Origin: Massariosphaeria phaeospora | Lineage: Eukaryota; Ascomycota; Dothideomycetes; Pleosporales | Reading direction: 5' to 3' | Assembly (NCBI GenBank): GCA_011032825.1 | Contig: JAADJZ010000007.1 | Span: forward strand, 806,001 to 870,000 | Length of the DNA stretch: 64,000 bases | Shown here: positions 1-13,430 of the stretch, in pieces | How positions within the stretch are numbered: position 1 is the stretch's first letter | Layout of the letters: the number at the start of each line of letters is the position of its first letter | Translations under genes and position numbers: made by a program | Notes under the pieces: generated by a model | Databases searched by the model: none | Told to the model about the DNA's origin: nothing | The model's input: the letters and a program-made list of their open reading frames with translations, nothing else

Positions 1-1368
1 GCTTTACTTTGGCAGATAAAACCCACCACATAATGTACGCTCCACTGATACGAGATCGGTAGGTGAGCCGTGAAATCAAAGGGATGCAGATTGTAGGCGT
101 GCGCGTCGTGGTATCGTGATGCTGAGGAGCAAGCCTGATGAAAGAAATAACTCAAACGAAATCTGGTAATCATGCAAAGTCAGGGTGCCAGTCTCCACAT
201 AGATACAAATCGACGTGCGCACAATCATTTCGTGAGATAAAGTTTAAATGATAGAGTCATCGTCAAATCTTATAGAGAGGTCGTGCTCGATCTGCAACCA
301 GCGGTACGCCGTACGCGCTAAGGTTCCAGATCTGATGAACTGTGGAGGCAATCGGCAATGTCTCAGTAACGTACGGAGTAGCTCGTAACGTGATCCGGCA
401 TGCTACGGCCGGTCGCGAGGTTGACTTTTGCTACAAGGTTTCAATGTCCAGGCAAGGGCCGATTGTTATCGTATTGGAGGGCCCCCCGACGACATCCGGC
501 AGGATGAGTGAAGCGGAAGAGAACAACAGTCCATTAGACAGCACGTAATTCTTTGATTGGACAAAAAAACAATGAATCAGGGAGATGAAGACGTGATTGT
601 TAGAGAACCAACAAGGTTTGGTAGCCGATGGTTCGTGGATGCCGCGCTATGCCTGGGTAGGCAAAGCACTGCTGGCGTCTCCCTTTAGATCAAAAGCAAT
701 TCCGACCGCGGCGCTGAGGAGTGGACAGTGGCTGGGCTGCCAGATGTTCTGTGGAGTGAGACGGTGAGGGTGCCTATGTGGTAGAACAGAGAGAAAAGCC
801 ACAGCAGCGAACACTGCTCGGTAGGCTATTGCAGACATGCTCGAGCTGGCAGATAGACACGGAGTATCAGACCTAAGTGCGCTAGAACAACAAGATGCAA
901 TATGGTTTCAATTTGAATGGGGGATCCTTCGAGCGTGCGTCGGCCCCCCGGGTTAGGGCGCTTTTAGTAACTGCTGCACCCCCCTATTTCTACCGGCCTT
1001 CTAGAAGACAAGCTAGCTAGACGGCCCGGATGTGCGCTCATCAGCGGAGCACCGAGGCACAAGCCTGCGACGTAAGACAGGTGTAACAGAGACAGTGTGC
1101 TGGGGCGGCGAGTGTTGGCCTGCGGTGCGCTGCGAGCGAGCAGAGCGGCGGTGGGCCGGATGTCGCTTCTGCCGTGCCTGGCGGGCAATTGCTAAGCAAG
1201 AGAGACTTACGGTGAGCGGGCTGCCGGAGGGGGGCGCTGCAGTTGGGGGAGCAGGTGGTGGTGGTTCATCGGGGCAGCGTCTGCTTGCTGGACGGGGCAG
1301 TCGCGCAGCCTCGCAGCCGGCGGTCGTCGCATCGTCGCCGCGGGCGCGGGATAGACAGGTGTCGGAGA

Positions 1369-1410
1369 GTGCAGTGCAGTGCCAGTGCCAGTGCCAGTGC
1401 CGTCAGTGCA
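1369..1410. repeat. GTGCAGTGC-type microsatellite
   Basis: A short imperfect tandem run of CAGTGC units lies in the promoter region of the G-alpha gene, about 830 bp before the start codon. It is a simple repeat with no visible coding role. Confidence 0.7.
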
Positions 1411-1544
1411 GCGCAGGGCCGGGCGGGAGGGGTGCCAGGCCCATTGCCAGTGCGGGCGTGTGGGTGCGAGGTGGGTGACAGTCTGGCTGGGCGAGGGCGG
1501 CGGCGGCGTCCCAAGGCGCTCGCTTCGATTCAGGGCCCAGCCGT

Positions 1545-1549
1545 CCAAT
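1545..1549 (+). promoter_or_regulatory. Possible CCAAT box upstream of the G-alpha gene
   Basis: A CCAAT pentamer followed by CAGGCCAAG sits about 700 bp before the start codon, just ahead of the long pyrimidine-rich leader. CCAAT is the site of the fungal Hap/CBC complex. A pentamer occurs often by chance, so this is only a candidate. Confidence 0.25.
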
Positions 1550-2242
1550 CAGGCCAAGCGTGCTTTCCCCTTTCGCACCCGACCCAAAAGCCTCCTCTGC
1601 GTCCGCCCGCCAGCTCCAGCACCACCCCTTCACACCCGCCATCCCCATCGCCGTCGCCATCGCCCTCCGCACTCTCTCGCTGCGTCGTCGTCGGCACCTC
1701 TTCACCAAAGCTGCTGCCGTGCGACCGCTGTGATTCTGCGCTGCGTGTGCCTCTCGTTGCGACCGCTCACCCGCCGTGCACGCTTTAGGAGAGCCCCCCA
1801 GTAGTCCGTCTCCACGTCCGCCCTCCCGACCTTGCAGCACCACCAAACCCCGTCTGGGCGAAGCGAGCCTCACCTTCTTCCTCAATCTCTCGCCAGCCAT
1901 CCTGCCCTCCGCCTTCATCGTCGCCGGGCCGTCTCTCGAGTGTCTCTCTTGCCAGCGCCGTCGTCTGCGCATACCGCTTTGTGGTTCAGGTGAGCACCTT
2001 CCCTCGCTGCTCGCGGCCGGCCCTGCACCTCCTTTAGCATCCACTCCCGCGCCTCTGAGCAACGCAAACTCCTACTACCTACCCCCATTCCCTCGTCGCA
2101 TCTGCAAACCGCGCCCACTGTCACTCCAATTGTACAGATTTCTTCGCTGCCTCACACACTTGCCTCATACTGACGGTCCTGTTTGCATAGATTCCTATAA
2201 TATCACTAATACGTCAACCAATCATCGCCGCCAGCCGCCATC

Positions 2243-3520
2243 ATGGGTTGCGGAATGAGCACAGAGGAGAAGGAGGGGAAGCAGAGGAACGAGGAGATCG
2301 AGAACCAGCTGAAGCGCGACAAGATGCTGCAGCGCAATGAGATAAAGATGCTTCTACTTGGTTCGTACCTGGCAGACACTCGAAGCCAGCGCATGTCTAA
2401 CGTTTTGTAGGTGCCGGTGAATCCGGGAAATCAACCATTCTCAAGCAGATGAAGCTTATCCACGAGGGTGGCTACTCACGCGACGAGCGGGAGTCTTTTA
2501 AGGAGATCATCTTCAGCAACACCGTCCAATCGATGCGCGTCATCCTCGAAGCCATGGAGTCGCTCGAACTGCCCCTTGACGACCAGCGCGCCGAGTACCA
2601 CGTCCAGACCATTTTCATGCAGCCCGCCCAGATCGAGGGCGACAGCCTGCCTCCAGAGGTTGGCAATGCCATCTCAGTGCTATGGAAGGACGCTGGTGTG
2701 CAACAGTGCTTCCAGCGCTCGCGCGAATACCAGCTCAACGATTCAGCAAAGTAGTAAGTGCTCAATAAAGAACCAATCGGTGCCCTCGCTTCCATTTTGG
2801 ATGCTAATCGTAGAAGCTATTTTGACTCCATTGACCGTATTGCGGCACCCGACTACATCCCCAACGATCAAGACGTACTACGTTCTCGTGTCAAGACCAC
2901 AGGTATCACCGAAACCACTTTCATCATCGGCGATCTCACATACCGGATGTTCGATGTTGGTGGTCAGAGGTCGGAAAGAAAAAAGTGGATACACTGCTTC
3001 GAGAATGTCACAACCATCCTCTTCCTGGTTGCCATATCGGAATACGACCAGTTGCTCTTCGAAGACGAAACCGTCAACCGCATGCAGGAGGCGCTCACCC
3101 TATTCGATTCGATCTGCAACTCGCGGTGGTTCGTGAAGACGTCAATCATTCTTTTCTTGAACAAGATCGATAGGTTCAAGGAGAAGCTGCCCGTCAGCCC
3201 CATGAAGAATTATTTCCCAGACTACGAAGGTAAGCACTTCGCCTCGTTCTAATATTGAAATGGTCTGACAAATTCCTCAGGTGGTCCCGATTACGCCGCA
3301 GCGTGCGACTATATCCTGAACCGCTTCGTGTCCCTCAACCAACACGAAACCAAGCAAATTTACACGCACTTCACTTGCGCCACAGACACTATGCAGATCC
3401 GATTCGTCATGGCTGCAGTTAACGGTACGTTTGCGTCTATAGTTATTCCCGACGGAGTGGCGCTAATGAAATGTAGATATCATCATACAAGAGAACCTCC
3501 GACTGTGTGGTCTGATATAG
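2243..3520 (+). CDS. gna-1: G protein alpha subunit, group I (Gi-like)
   Basis: GTP-binding alpha subunit of a heterotrimeric G protein, acting at the inner face of the plasma membrane and relaying receptor signals to cAMP and MAP-kinase pathways that control growth, conidiation and pathogenicity in fungi. Exons 2243-2360, 2411-2753, 2817-3229, 3281-3424 and 3477-3520 give 353 residues, the usual length of group I. The protein starts MGCGMS (N-myristoylation Gly2, palmitoylation Cys3). P-loop GAGESGKST is at 40-48, the conserved switch Arg is 178, DVGGQ with catalytic Gln204 follows, then NKID and TCAT guanine-specificity motifs. It ends CGLI, the Cys at -4 being the pertussis-toxin site that marks the Gi class. 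Four short GT-AG introns preserve frame throughout. Known orthologues are Neurospora gna-1, Aspergillus fadA and Cochliobolus CGA1. No defects seen. Confidence 0.97.
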
Positions 3521-6500
3521 ATCGTTGGGTAATCCGTGTTTGGACGGAACATTTCTGGAGACTGCATCACGGGTTGAATGTCTTCGACGACGACGGCGTT
3601 CTCGCTGTCAACTGCGGCGTTGTGAAAATAATTTCCTTTATCTCGCGCTTTCGCCATACTTCGACTTTGTTGCGTGGCGGCTCCATCCCGAGTTTCTCTT
3701 TGATACCCTGCGTGGGCCGGGGCTTTCACCAACCAAAATACAACCTTTATTCTCCGAGCAGTAGTGGTAATCTCTTCGCTTTTCTGCTTATTCATCTTGA
3801 TGCCGTTCGTTGGCAGCTGGCGATTCATCAGGACCCTTCGAAGCTACCTTGGAGCGAGTCGCTTTGAATTACTACTAGACGCCTGATCGGACATGGACTG
3901 GAAGAGGGATGTTTTTCCTAATACTCTTCTATCTACTCTGATGCATGGGCCTTTTGTTCCGTTTCCTTTACCTTGTACTCTCCTCAAGTCTGTGTGCGAC
4001 AGGCTGAGATATGTAGTGAAATGATATTTGTCTCAATAGTGTTCTCGTTAATGTAGTACCATTCCTAATACTGTGTCCTATCGTTTCTGGCTTTGCGCAA
4101 CACGATCACAAGTCCGGTCTGCCGGCGTGTCCAATGCAAGGGATGACGGTCTCACAGAGAAGTACAAGCATTCCGGCGGGCTTCCCCTACCACCGTTCCC
4201 AGCCTTGTCAATTTGCGACAACATGGCGGCTCTTGCATTCACAGCTGGTCCCCTACTCCCAGTCCAGTATTCCCTGCCTCGGGAAAGCATACATGAAATC
4301 AGCACTTCGGACTTGTAAAACCCCCCTGGTAGTATCATCTACTACCCTTCATCTTCGTGATCACGCTCATGCTTATATACCCAGCGTGTGCCTGCAGGCC
4401 GGTCGGCAACTCCGTCCGTACCTACGGAGCATTTTACCTCCTACAATACTCTGGTCCTGCTGATTTCAACACAAGTTAATTCGTCCATGTTAGACGTTAC
4501 CTTCCGGAAACGGCGTGGCCGCTGAGAAGAACCAATGGCCTTCGTCCCGGGTTGCGTTACTGTATGCGTGGGATACGGGCTTCAGACCGGTTGTGAGACC
4601 CATGAGGGGCAATTGCTCGCTGTCTGGCTTACGCTTCTATTCTAGCCCCCACCCCTCCTCTCTAGGGCTGCTGCAGGTGTATGGGGTGGTATGGTATGGG
4701 TGGTGGTGCGTGCGTGCACTGACTGACTGCCCTCTGCGTATCTACTTCTAGATGCAGGTGGGTGTACTCTCGTATGAAAGTAAGCTTATGGATGGCGCGC
4801 CTGAACGAACATGCGCGGCATCGAAGGGCGTTCGGTGGAAAGATGCCGGTTATTTCTTTGCGCGCTGTGCTGCTTAGAGGTAAGAACGTGAACTGATGGA
4901 GTGGGTGCGGATGATTAACAAGGTGGACGGATGCGGTTGGTGGGGGTGGGGGTGGATTGGCGGGATGAGTCGAGGTGGAATGGAATAAATAGGCGAGGGC
5001 GATCGCGTAGACGGGCATTGGGTGTTGGTAAATAAATAGATGGAGGAATTCCTCGATAGTGTAGAGTAGGTAGAGTAGGTATCTGAGGGCCTGGTGGCCG
5101 GTTCCCGGGCTTTCCGGCTACGTGCTTCGTGGCCTAAGTTGCGACACTGCGCCGCATTCCTCTTCCTGTTTCGAGTACTAAATGACTGGTAAACTTGTGT
5201 ACTCCGTAGCGAGTAGACCGAAACATATGTGCTTGATGGCGTAGAATGCCTTTCGGTAGCGATGGGCTCCAAGAGAGTGTTGGATAAACAAGGTGTTTTC
5301 GCGGCTCCTGCGATGACGGGAGTAATAGTTGTCTGCAGCGAGCTATCAAGACTGATTGAGTCTGAGCTTTAGATAGATTTCATAAAAAGAGAAGTTTCGC
5401 ACAACCATATATCTTTAGTCAGAATTCCATTCGTCTTTCTTTGTGGCCACATATCCTCCCACGGTTTTCTCCACGCTGGCTGTGCAACGTGGAAAGCTGG
5501 CACGACTAGCTACGAGTAAGCCCTTGTAGCTTCTGACTATCTAGTTGGGGCTTCCAATCCTAAATTTTAAAGTTACTAAATAACACGTCTTTGGAAACAC
5601 GAGATTGGGGTGGTGAAGAATGCTTTTGTTGAAACCCTCGACTTCCGTATGCTGGGAAGTCCCTGGACAAGCTGTTAGCATGAGCACCCTTCGAAAGGTC
5701 AGATGCTATTTCTGAGGATGAATGATGATGATGGGCGGAGGAGAGGCGATAGCGTTCGAGAGAATGAGTTAAATGATCATGGAGATTTCGTGCCTTAATG
5801 CAAAGAGCGTTGTGGCCTTGCCCGGGTACGCGTGTTCTCATAGCTCCTTGATGTTAGCGTATTTCTGCATATCCGCATGACAGCGGGTAACGGCACATTT
5901 CAGGGCTGGCATCGAGGTGTCTGGCGGCAAGGAACCCGATGACGTCAAACTGCTTAGCGGGGTTAGTAATTGGTATCTAGGCCCGTTCTGATCGTAGGCC
6001 CACTTTGTAGCGGTTGACGTTCAACATCTGTGGGCCGTGGTGTAGACAGCAAATATCCAGACGCAAATGCTACACAGGTCCATCGATTCTGTTCCAACTG
6101 GCTGTTCCAAGTTTCTGATTTCACCGGTCGGCAAGTCCTGCAATCCTGAGATTGAGAAACATGATGAATTGCACCATGAGAGTAGGAGGTGGTACAGGTT
6201 GAGGCAGGGCTTACTGTTATGTGTAGAATTAGACCGAGGCATACGTACACATGGCACAGATCGAGCGATGAACAGAGACCGATCAGTTTACGATTGACGT
6301 AACTGAGATAGGTAGACCTACTGCGCATACGTTGAGGCCGCTTAATATAATGCAAAAACAATCTGTTATAGTTGATGCAAGTCGGGAGTTCAATGGGGTT
6401 GGGGCTTCAGGTGCCACAACCCCCATGCGGCATTTTCGCCTCTCCGACTTGATTGCTGCCGACCGTGGTGTAGCGACCTGACTGTCGAGGCTCAGATGGG

Positions 6501-7310
6501 TGCTATTGCCGGCCCCCATTCACGCCTCCAATGACGACGGTGATGGTGAGTCGTGGCTTCAATGCGATCAGGGCTGCTGGCGACACGGGTTCCTGTTTCA
6601 CCAGAAAGGAGAGGAGAGCAGCGCCGCCAGACAACTGTCGCAGGAGGCTGTTCAGCTGGCTATAATTAAACCACCTCGCGCGACAATCGCTCCAGCTGTC
6701 GATGGACGGGGGCAGGGAGTGGTCGTCTGTGGTCCACGGATGTGCGGCTTGGGGTCTGGGGCAATGGGCATTGAGGCATTGTCGTCGATCCCCCCGGCCG
6801 CGAAAGCAGAGCTCCATGTCTGCATGTCTCTCCATGTCTCCATAAACGTTGGTCTGGCCCCGCAGCTTCCCCCCGGCACGCTCCTGCGCGAATTCGGGCC
6901 CGCGCCGCAAGCACCAAGAAGTCGTTACTCCCGGTTGCTCGTCGCCCGTGCTCGACGCCGTCCTAGTTCCAACTGGTTTGGTTCACTGTGGGGACGCCTC
7001 AGCTGTCCTGCCGCGTGCTCATATACCGAGCTAGGTACCTAAATACGTTGCCGCAGCTGGACCTACCTAGGCCGCCATTCACACCCGCCAGCGCTGTTCC
7101 CCTCGGCCCTCCCTTCTCAGCCCTGCCCATTCACTACATTCCTTCACAGTCCTCTCCGCAAGACCCAAGACGCCGTCCGCTGCACGCATTGATCCGCGCT
7201 GCCGGAGAGGGCCCCCCAAGCGTCCTTGGCCACGCCGCCCAGCCAACAGGAGCCGTGGACAGGCGGCCGCTGTGCATGTCCCGCTGGTACCGCTACGTCC
7301 GCCGACCACA
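3521..7310. other. Intergenic: G-alpha 3' region and psd2 upstream region
   Basis: About 3.8 kb with no gene I can support. The first 0.5 kb is the likely 3' UTR of the G-alpha gene. Frames of 60-180 codons occur on both strands (for example 5963-6361 minus and 6500-7042 plus), but none resembles a known protein or shows a splice-consistent structure. The last 300 bases are C-rich and probably hold the psd2 promoter and leader. Confidence 0.6.
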
Positions 7311-10300
7311 ATGCCGCGTCCGACCCTGACCTCCAAACTTTCGCTGCCGCTGCCCCATCGCCTGAAGCACCACCACCACAACCACAACGGCAACAACCTC
7401 GCGAACCCGACGAGCGGCGTCCGCACCAGCCGCAGCACCAGCCCGCGAGGCACCATGGCGGACCCCAAATCAGATCTCGTGCTGAGAGCAAACGTGATCA
7501 AGGTGGGTAGTCGGTTCCCCCCCGCACACGGCACCAGTCGAGCTCGAGCTAACAATCGTCGCAGGGCCGGGACCTGGCCGCAAAGGACAGAAGTGGCACC
7601 TCGGACCCGGTGAGTTGTCTACAGTGCAGTGCATATCTTCTGGCAATTGCGCACTGCACACCCATTCCACGGCTTGCGGCTGACTCTGGCGCACCAGTAC
7701 CTCGTCCTCACCCTCGGAGACGTCAAACATACCACGCCCACCATCAACAAGACGCTGAACCCGGAATGGAACACCGCGGTGGATTTTCCCATTGCAGGCG
7801 TGCACAGCCTCCTCCTCGAAGTCTGCTGCTGGGACAAGGATAGATTCGGAAAGGACTACATGGGCGAGTTCGACGTCATAGTGGAAGACCTGTTCCAGCA
7901 TGGCCATGCTGTGGGCGAGGCCAAGTGGTATCCGCTAGAGTCGCGCCGCTCTGGCAAGAAGAAGAGCATCGTCACTGGCGAGATCCAGATTCAATTCTCC
8001 CTTGCCGATCCAACCGATCCCTCGGCTACGCCTGAGCAGCTTATGCAGAAGTTCTCTGCTTTCACATCCCAGAGTCCTAGTCCTGATGAGGATGAGGATG
8101 AGGCGTTGCTGCGCATGGAGAGCGGGGACCTCGATGAGCAGGAGGAGGAAAGCTCCGATGAGCCACACGACGAGTCTAAGAAAGCCGAGAAGCAGGAGAG
8201 ACGGCGGAAGAGGCTGAGACTTGCAAAACTGAAGAGGAAGGCCAAGCAACGCGCGTACGAGTTCTCCGAGAAGACCGAAGTGGCCGGCGTCCTGTTCTTG
8301 GAGATTACGAAGATTACCGATCTACCCCCGGAGCGCAATGGTGAGTCCTGCTGTTTGGCGCTCGGTCTGCTGACTCTAATATGCACATTGCAGTAACCCG
8401 GACATCTTTTGACATGGATCCTTTCGTCATCACTTCCTTGGGCAAGAAGACCTATCGAACTAAGACCATCCGTCACGACCTCAATCCTGTCTTTGAAGAG
8501 AAGCTCGTCTTCCAAGTTATGCGACATGAAACCAATTACTCAGTAAACTTCACCGTGGTCGACAAGGACAAATTCTCAGGAAACGATTATGTGGGAACGG
8601 TTAACTTTCCAGTGGAGAAGGCTGTTTCTGTTGCACCGGTGGCAGATCCAGTTACTGGTCTTTACAAGCTCCCTGAGCCTCAAGACTCTCCAGGTATACC
8701 CGAAGCTAGAAGATCCCGCTTCCGTCTCCCCATATCTCGTTCTTCATCGAGTAACAGTCTTTCTCGTTTAGGTAGGCCCTCCTTGAAGAAAGAAAACTCC
8801 AGTAGTTCGCTGTACGGAAAAGATAGTAGCGGCTCGCTTGCTCCTCCGCCCACAAGTGCCCCACAAGCACCGGTCGATGCTAATGGTAACCTCGCGCCAA
8901 TCTCTGCAGTCAACCTTGATCCGTCGGCAGTGGACGACCAAGATCTCAAGATGTTCTCCCTCTCAATTGAGATGAAGAACAAAGACCGTTGGGAAGCGAA
9001 ACACAACCCTACTATCTTTATCCGAGCCAAATATCTCCCGTATAAAGCTCTACGACAACAGTTCTGGAGAGCCATGTTGAAGCAGTACGACGCTGATGAT
9101 AGCGGTCTCATTGACAAGGTCGAGTTTACGACTATGCTGGATACGTTGGGTTCCACTCTACACGAGTCAACTATTGATGGTTTCTTCCAGAGGTTCTCAG
9201 CAGATCACAACGCCGAAGAGCTGCTTACGTATGACGAAGTGGTAATATGTTTAGAGGATCAACTGCAACTGAACGGAGGCAAGAAGAACACCTGGAGCCA
9301 TCTGTCAGCTTCCCAGCAGGACCTCACACCGGGTAGCTTGACTCCCTCGTTGACATCCGGTTCACAAACACCTTTGAATACTAAGGCGTCCACTACATCT
9401 ATCCCTATTTTAGAAACGGATGTGCTCGGAAAAGAAGGCGAGGAGGGTGGCGCTTTGCAGGTGGACGACCTGGCTGATGAGAAAGGGGAAGAGCACGTAA
9501 TCGAGATCCGCGAGTGCCCCATCTGCCACCAACCGCGGCTCAACAAGAAATCAGACGCCGACATAATTACCCATGTAGCGACGTGTGCTAGCCAGGATTG
9601 GCGACAAGTTAACAACCTTGTCATGTCAGGCTTTGTGACGGCCAGCCAAGCTCAACGAAAATGGTACTCGAAGGTCATCACTAAGATCTCCTACGGTGGA
9701 TACAAGCTGGGTGCCAACTCTGCCAACATTCTTGTGCAGGATCGTCTCACAGGTCAAATCAACGAAGAGCGCATGAGTGTCTATGTTCGCATTGGTATCC
9801 GTCTGCTCTACAAAGGATTGAAATCAAGCAGCATGGAGAAAAAGCGGAGTAAGTGCCTCTTGTCTGCTGTGGTTCCCGTGCACTAATCACGATGCGCAGT
9901 TCGAAAACTCCTTCGTTCGCTCAGTGTCAAGCAAGGGAAAAAGTTCGATGACCCTGCTTCCGTCTCACAGATAGAACCGTTCATTGCCTTTCACCAGCTA
10001 GACATGTCGGAGGTGCTTCATCCCGTCTCGCATTTCAAAAACTTCAACGAGTTCTTCTACCGCGCTCTGAAACCCGAAGCACGCCCATGTTCTGCACCTG
10101 AAGATTCAAGGGTGATTGTTTCTCCCGCAGACTGTCGTTCGGTGGTATTCAACAGTCTCGACTCAGCACAAGCGATCTGGGTCAAGGGCCGCGAATTCAC
10201 AGTCGCACGTCTTCTTGGTGACGCGTATCCTGAAGACGCAAAGCGATACGCTGGGGGTTCCCTCGGAATTTTCCGTTTAGCGCCGCAAGACTATCACCGC

Positions 10301-10873
10301 TTTCACATTCCTGTAGATGGAGTGTTGAACGAGCCAAAGGCTATTGAAGGAGAGTACTATACCGTCAACCCCATGGCAATCAGATCATCGCTAGATGTCT
10401 ATGGCGAAAACGTCCGGGTCGTTTGCCCAATCGACTCGGTAGCGCACGGTCGAGTGATGGTTATTTGCATAGGTGCGATGATGGTCGGGAGCACGGTCAT
10501 CACGCGAAAGACTGGCGAGCATGTCAAACGGGCGGAGGAACTCGGTTACTTCAAGTTTGGCGGAAGCACTCTTTTACTGCTATTCGAGCCGGGCCAGATG
10601 AAGTACGACGACGATCTGGCTGACAACTCGAACACGGCGCTCGAGACTCTCGTAAGTTACTTGCAAGAGCGCTATATGGGAAAGGAATTCTAACCCTTTG
10701 AGTAGGTACGTGCGGGCATGTCGATTGGCCATAGCCCTAACCGCGCGCCACATGTGCCCGACATGCGCAAAGACAATCCCACGATGGAGGAGAAACAGGA
10801 TGCAAAACGCCGCATTGAGGGAAGCCTTGCGCCCCCAGGCGCAGTTGGACCTGTGCCTGGAGCGGGCATGTGA
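7311..10873 (+). CDS. psd2: Phosphatidylserine decarboxylase, C2/EF-hand type (Psd2 class)
   Basis: Converts phosphatidylserine to phosphatidylethanolamine; Psd2-class enzymes work in endosome/Golgi/vacuole membranes. Exons 7311-7502, 7565-7609, 7698-8340, 8394-9848, 9900-10651 and 10706-10873 give 1084 residues in frame. Order of domains: His-rich basic N-terminus; first C2 domain from about residue 55 (KDRSGTSDPYLVL); acidic then basic linker (DEDEDE, KKAEKQERRRKR); second C2 about 270-390; EF-hand loop DADDSGLIDKVEF at about 526; a CPxC...H...C zinc-finger-like motif from 668; then the decarboxylase domain with SPADC, DYHRFH and the autocleavage site VGST, whose Ser976 should become the pyruvoyl group. 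Start at 7311 was chosen for its ACCACAATG context; Met49 (7455) is an alternative. The last intron begins inside a frame that would otherwise stop at 10693; splicing it restores the conserved LVRAGMSIG tail. Confidence 0.93.
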
Positions 10874-11477
10874 GCTTAAAAGAAGCGAATGTAGATATGA
10901 TTGCCCATTACTTGCATTAGAAAACGGGCTGGTTTGGATAGGCTAGACATATGCTCGGGGTATAAACGGTGTGATGATAGGGAACCACGATTGGCATGAA
11001 AACATACGGGAAACGCGGCTTAGAGATGCTGCTCTCTCCAGGGAGTTGTTTTGCGGTCTTCGGACTAGGACTAGTTACGTTGCATACACACGATTTATTT
11101 CTGCTTGATAAAGAACACTGGGGGCATATGTGGTGAGTGGTGTATGTATGTACGGAGCCACGCCGAAGCGCGGACCCCGGGAGCCGTGAGGTCATGTGCC
11201 GCCCCCAGCGGGCGCTTAGTCATGGTTTGTTTTGATGCTCGCTCCCCTCAACCTGGGAACTGACGACGCACCCGCTTTTCCTTGCCCCGTGTGAGCAACG
11301 ACAACGCTCGCCTTCGCCACGCCCAAGGATATTCGCATTAATCGCCAATCTTTACGACCCTCCCTACGACGACCTGGAACCGCCTGTCGCGTCCGCCGAC
11401 CGAGCTCGCGAGCGCCGCCGATGCACGCGCCTGACCCACCCGTCTGAACCGCCAACACCACCATAGCAACCGGACTC
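10874..11477. other. Intergenic between psd2 and mis13
   Basis: About 0.6 kb holding the psd2 3' UTR and the mis13 promoter. I see no gene or repeat in it. Confidence 0.7.
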
Positions 11478-13430
11478 ATGAATGCCGTAATCGCGAGATC
11501 TCCTCTACAATCGCTTCCGATGGCCGCAAATCGCCCGACGACGCGACGGAGGAGTGCACGGCACGCTTTTGAAGACGATGATGCGCCGACGGCGAAAAGA
11601 CCGAAGACAGAAGTGAACGGCGCGGGGAGGAGGACGAATGGCGCGACCAAGAAGGCTGCGAAGACGGGTGAGTCAGCCTACTTTATACTCCGCCGCACGT
11701 CTCGATGCCGGTTGCTGTGTGGAGGAGCACTCGTTGCGATCCCGCGCGTCTACGCATTCAGGTAGCGATTGCCGTAGATGGGAGAGGCTAACGTGGTCAT
11801 AGCATACGATGAGGACGACGACGGGTTCCAGTTCACACGTCGTACGTCTCGGAGGACAACGAAATCCCACCTAGCTCCCGAACCCATTCCCGAAGAGCCT
11901 GCACAACCTGCGCCATCGCGTCGAAAGAAGGACTCCGTTGCTGCGCCGGGATCAGAAGCACCAGCAGCCAAGAATCCACGGCGATCTACGCGCTTATCCG
12001 CTGATAAAGAACAGCTAGAAGCACATGCTGATGTGCGAAAGTCGCAATCGAAAAGCACAAAGAAAACCGCGGCACCCGAGAAGAAGAAACAGGCTACTCC
12101 AGCTCCAGAGCCCCAGCTAGAAAAGAAAATCGCGTTAAATGGTGTGGAAACCCCGAAAGCGAACGAACTTCAGGTTGCGAAGAAGCGCGATGGAGGCGCG
12201 ACGAAGATAATGCTACCGTTTGCAGACACACCCGTTATCACGCGAAATAAGGAAATGCGCAAAGGGACCAAAGAAGGACATAGGAGGAGTAGCACAGGCC
12301 TACGCGGGAGAAGAGCGAGTTCCTTGATTGACAGTGGGCTGTCAAATGGTGAGTCCGGCCGGCTCTTCCTCGATCATACATCATCTAGTGAGACTCTACA
12401 GAGGATTATGAATGTGTGGGTCGACATGTTAGACTCTGAAACTGACCGATATACAGCTCTACCCCACTCTGAATTGGAGGTTCGCGACTACTACAAATAC
12501 ATCGAGCAAAGCCTCCCAGAACCACGGCGGATGAAACAACTCCTCACATGGTCTGGCTCACGAGCGCTTCCGGAAAAACCATCGGGCGATGTCAAAAACG
12601 TAAACGCGATTATGGCAGGTAAGCGAGCGCCCATGAAGCTTCGCAACCTGTGTTCAATGCTAACGCCTTTGACAGCACGTGCAATACAACAGGAGCTTAT
12701 AGATGATTTTGCAAATAAACCTGATATAACGGACTGGTTCAGTAGAGTAGGTTATTTAGTCTGGTGGGAACATCAATTGGATACTGACATTACTACAGGA
12801 AGATGCTGCGCCTGCGCCGGTTGTTAAGAAGCCAAATCCGCAAAATGAGAAAAACAGGCTCACATTACAACAACTTGAGGAAGAGGTAAAACGGTATGTC
12901 CTTCACTACTAGTCCTTCGGGTATTGCACGAATGTCCACTAACTTCCCTAAGCCTGGAAGATGAAAAGGCCGCCTGGGATGCACTCGTGTCAATACCAGG
13001 CTCCATGCCTCCGCCTCCCCCACCGTTAATACACACACCAAAACCCGCTCTCTCCGACGTCGATCCATCTGTCCTCGACCCCTCACAAGCCTCCATACTC
13101 GCAGCTCTCCAACTCCCGCAATCCGCAGATCCGTCATCGGACACACATCCGCCATCCTCCACATTCACATTTACCACCCCCTCCGCACTGCAAGCGCACC
13201 TCACCAAACTCTCGCAATCCCTCGAACCGCACATCAATCTCTTCGCCGACGGCGTGCACAAGATCGAACAGTACCGAAGTACCGCGGAACGCGTTGCAGA
13301 CCGTGTCCTGGGCACTGCGGCGCAGAGGCTGGAAGAGCGCGACAAGGAGGGCAAGGAGAAGGTCGGGAGCGAAGGCATCGGCGTGGGCGACGTGCTGAGG
13401 AGCCTGGCGGGCGTCCTCAAGGACTCATGA
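11478..13430 (+). CDS. mis13: Kinetochore protein Mis13/Dsn1 (MIS12 complex)
   Basis: Subunit of the Mis12/MIND complex, which links centromeric chromatin to the outer kinetochore during mitosis. Exons 11478-11667, 11803-12348, 12457-12618, 12676-12746, 12799-12893 and 12953-13430 give 513 residues with all phases consistent. The N-terminal half is basic and disordered (RRRSARHAF, DEDDDGFQF, RRSTRLS), with RRSSTGLRGRRASSLIDSG around residues 225-242, the Aurora-B type basic segment of the family. The structured core ALPHSELEVRDYYKYIEQS starts at 246 and continues through EPRRMKQLLTW and a coiled coil (LQQLEEEVKRLEDEKAAW). The C-terminus is Pro-rich then helical. Start: first in-frame ATG; 11520 (MAANRP) is also possible. 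The 108-bp second intron was chosen because it joins LSN to ALPHSE in frame. Confidence 0.9.

Larger units (their letters stand above)
1..2242. other. Non-coding left flank and promoter/leader of the G-alpha gene
   Basis: I see no gene here. The first kilobase is unremarkable intergenic sequence. From about 1.0 to 2.2 kb the DNA is GC-rich and then strongly C/T-rich on the plus strand, which is typical of promoters and 5' leaders of highly expressed fungal genes. Several open frames cross it on both strands, but they are low-complexity (Arg/Pro/Ser-rich), overlap each other, and show no domain or splice pattern. Confidence 0.7.

Noticed and set aside
1032..2062. Several long overlapping frames on both strands upstream of the G-alpha gene
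   Set aside because: They are Arg/Pro/Ser-rich, lie in GC-rich promoter/leader sequence, overlap one another on both strands and have no recognisable domain.
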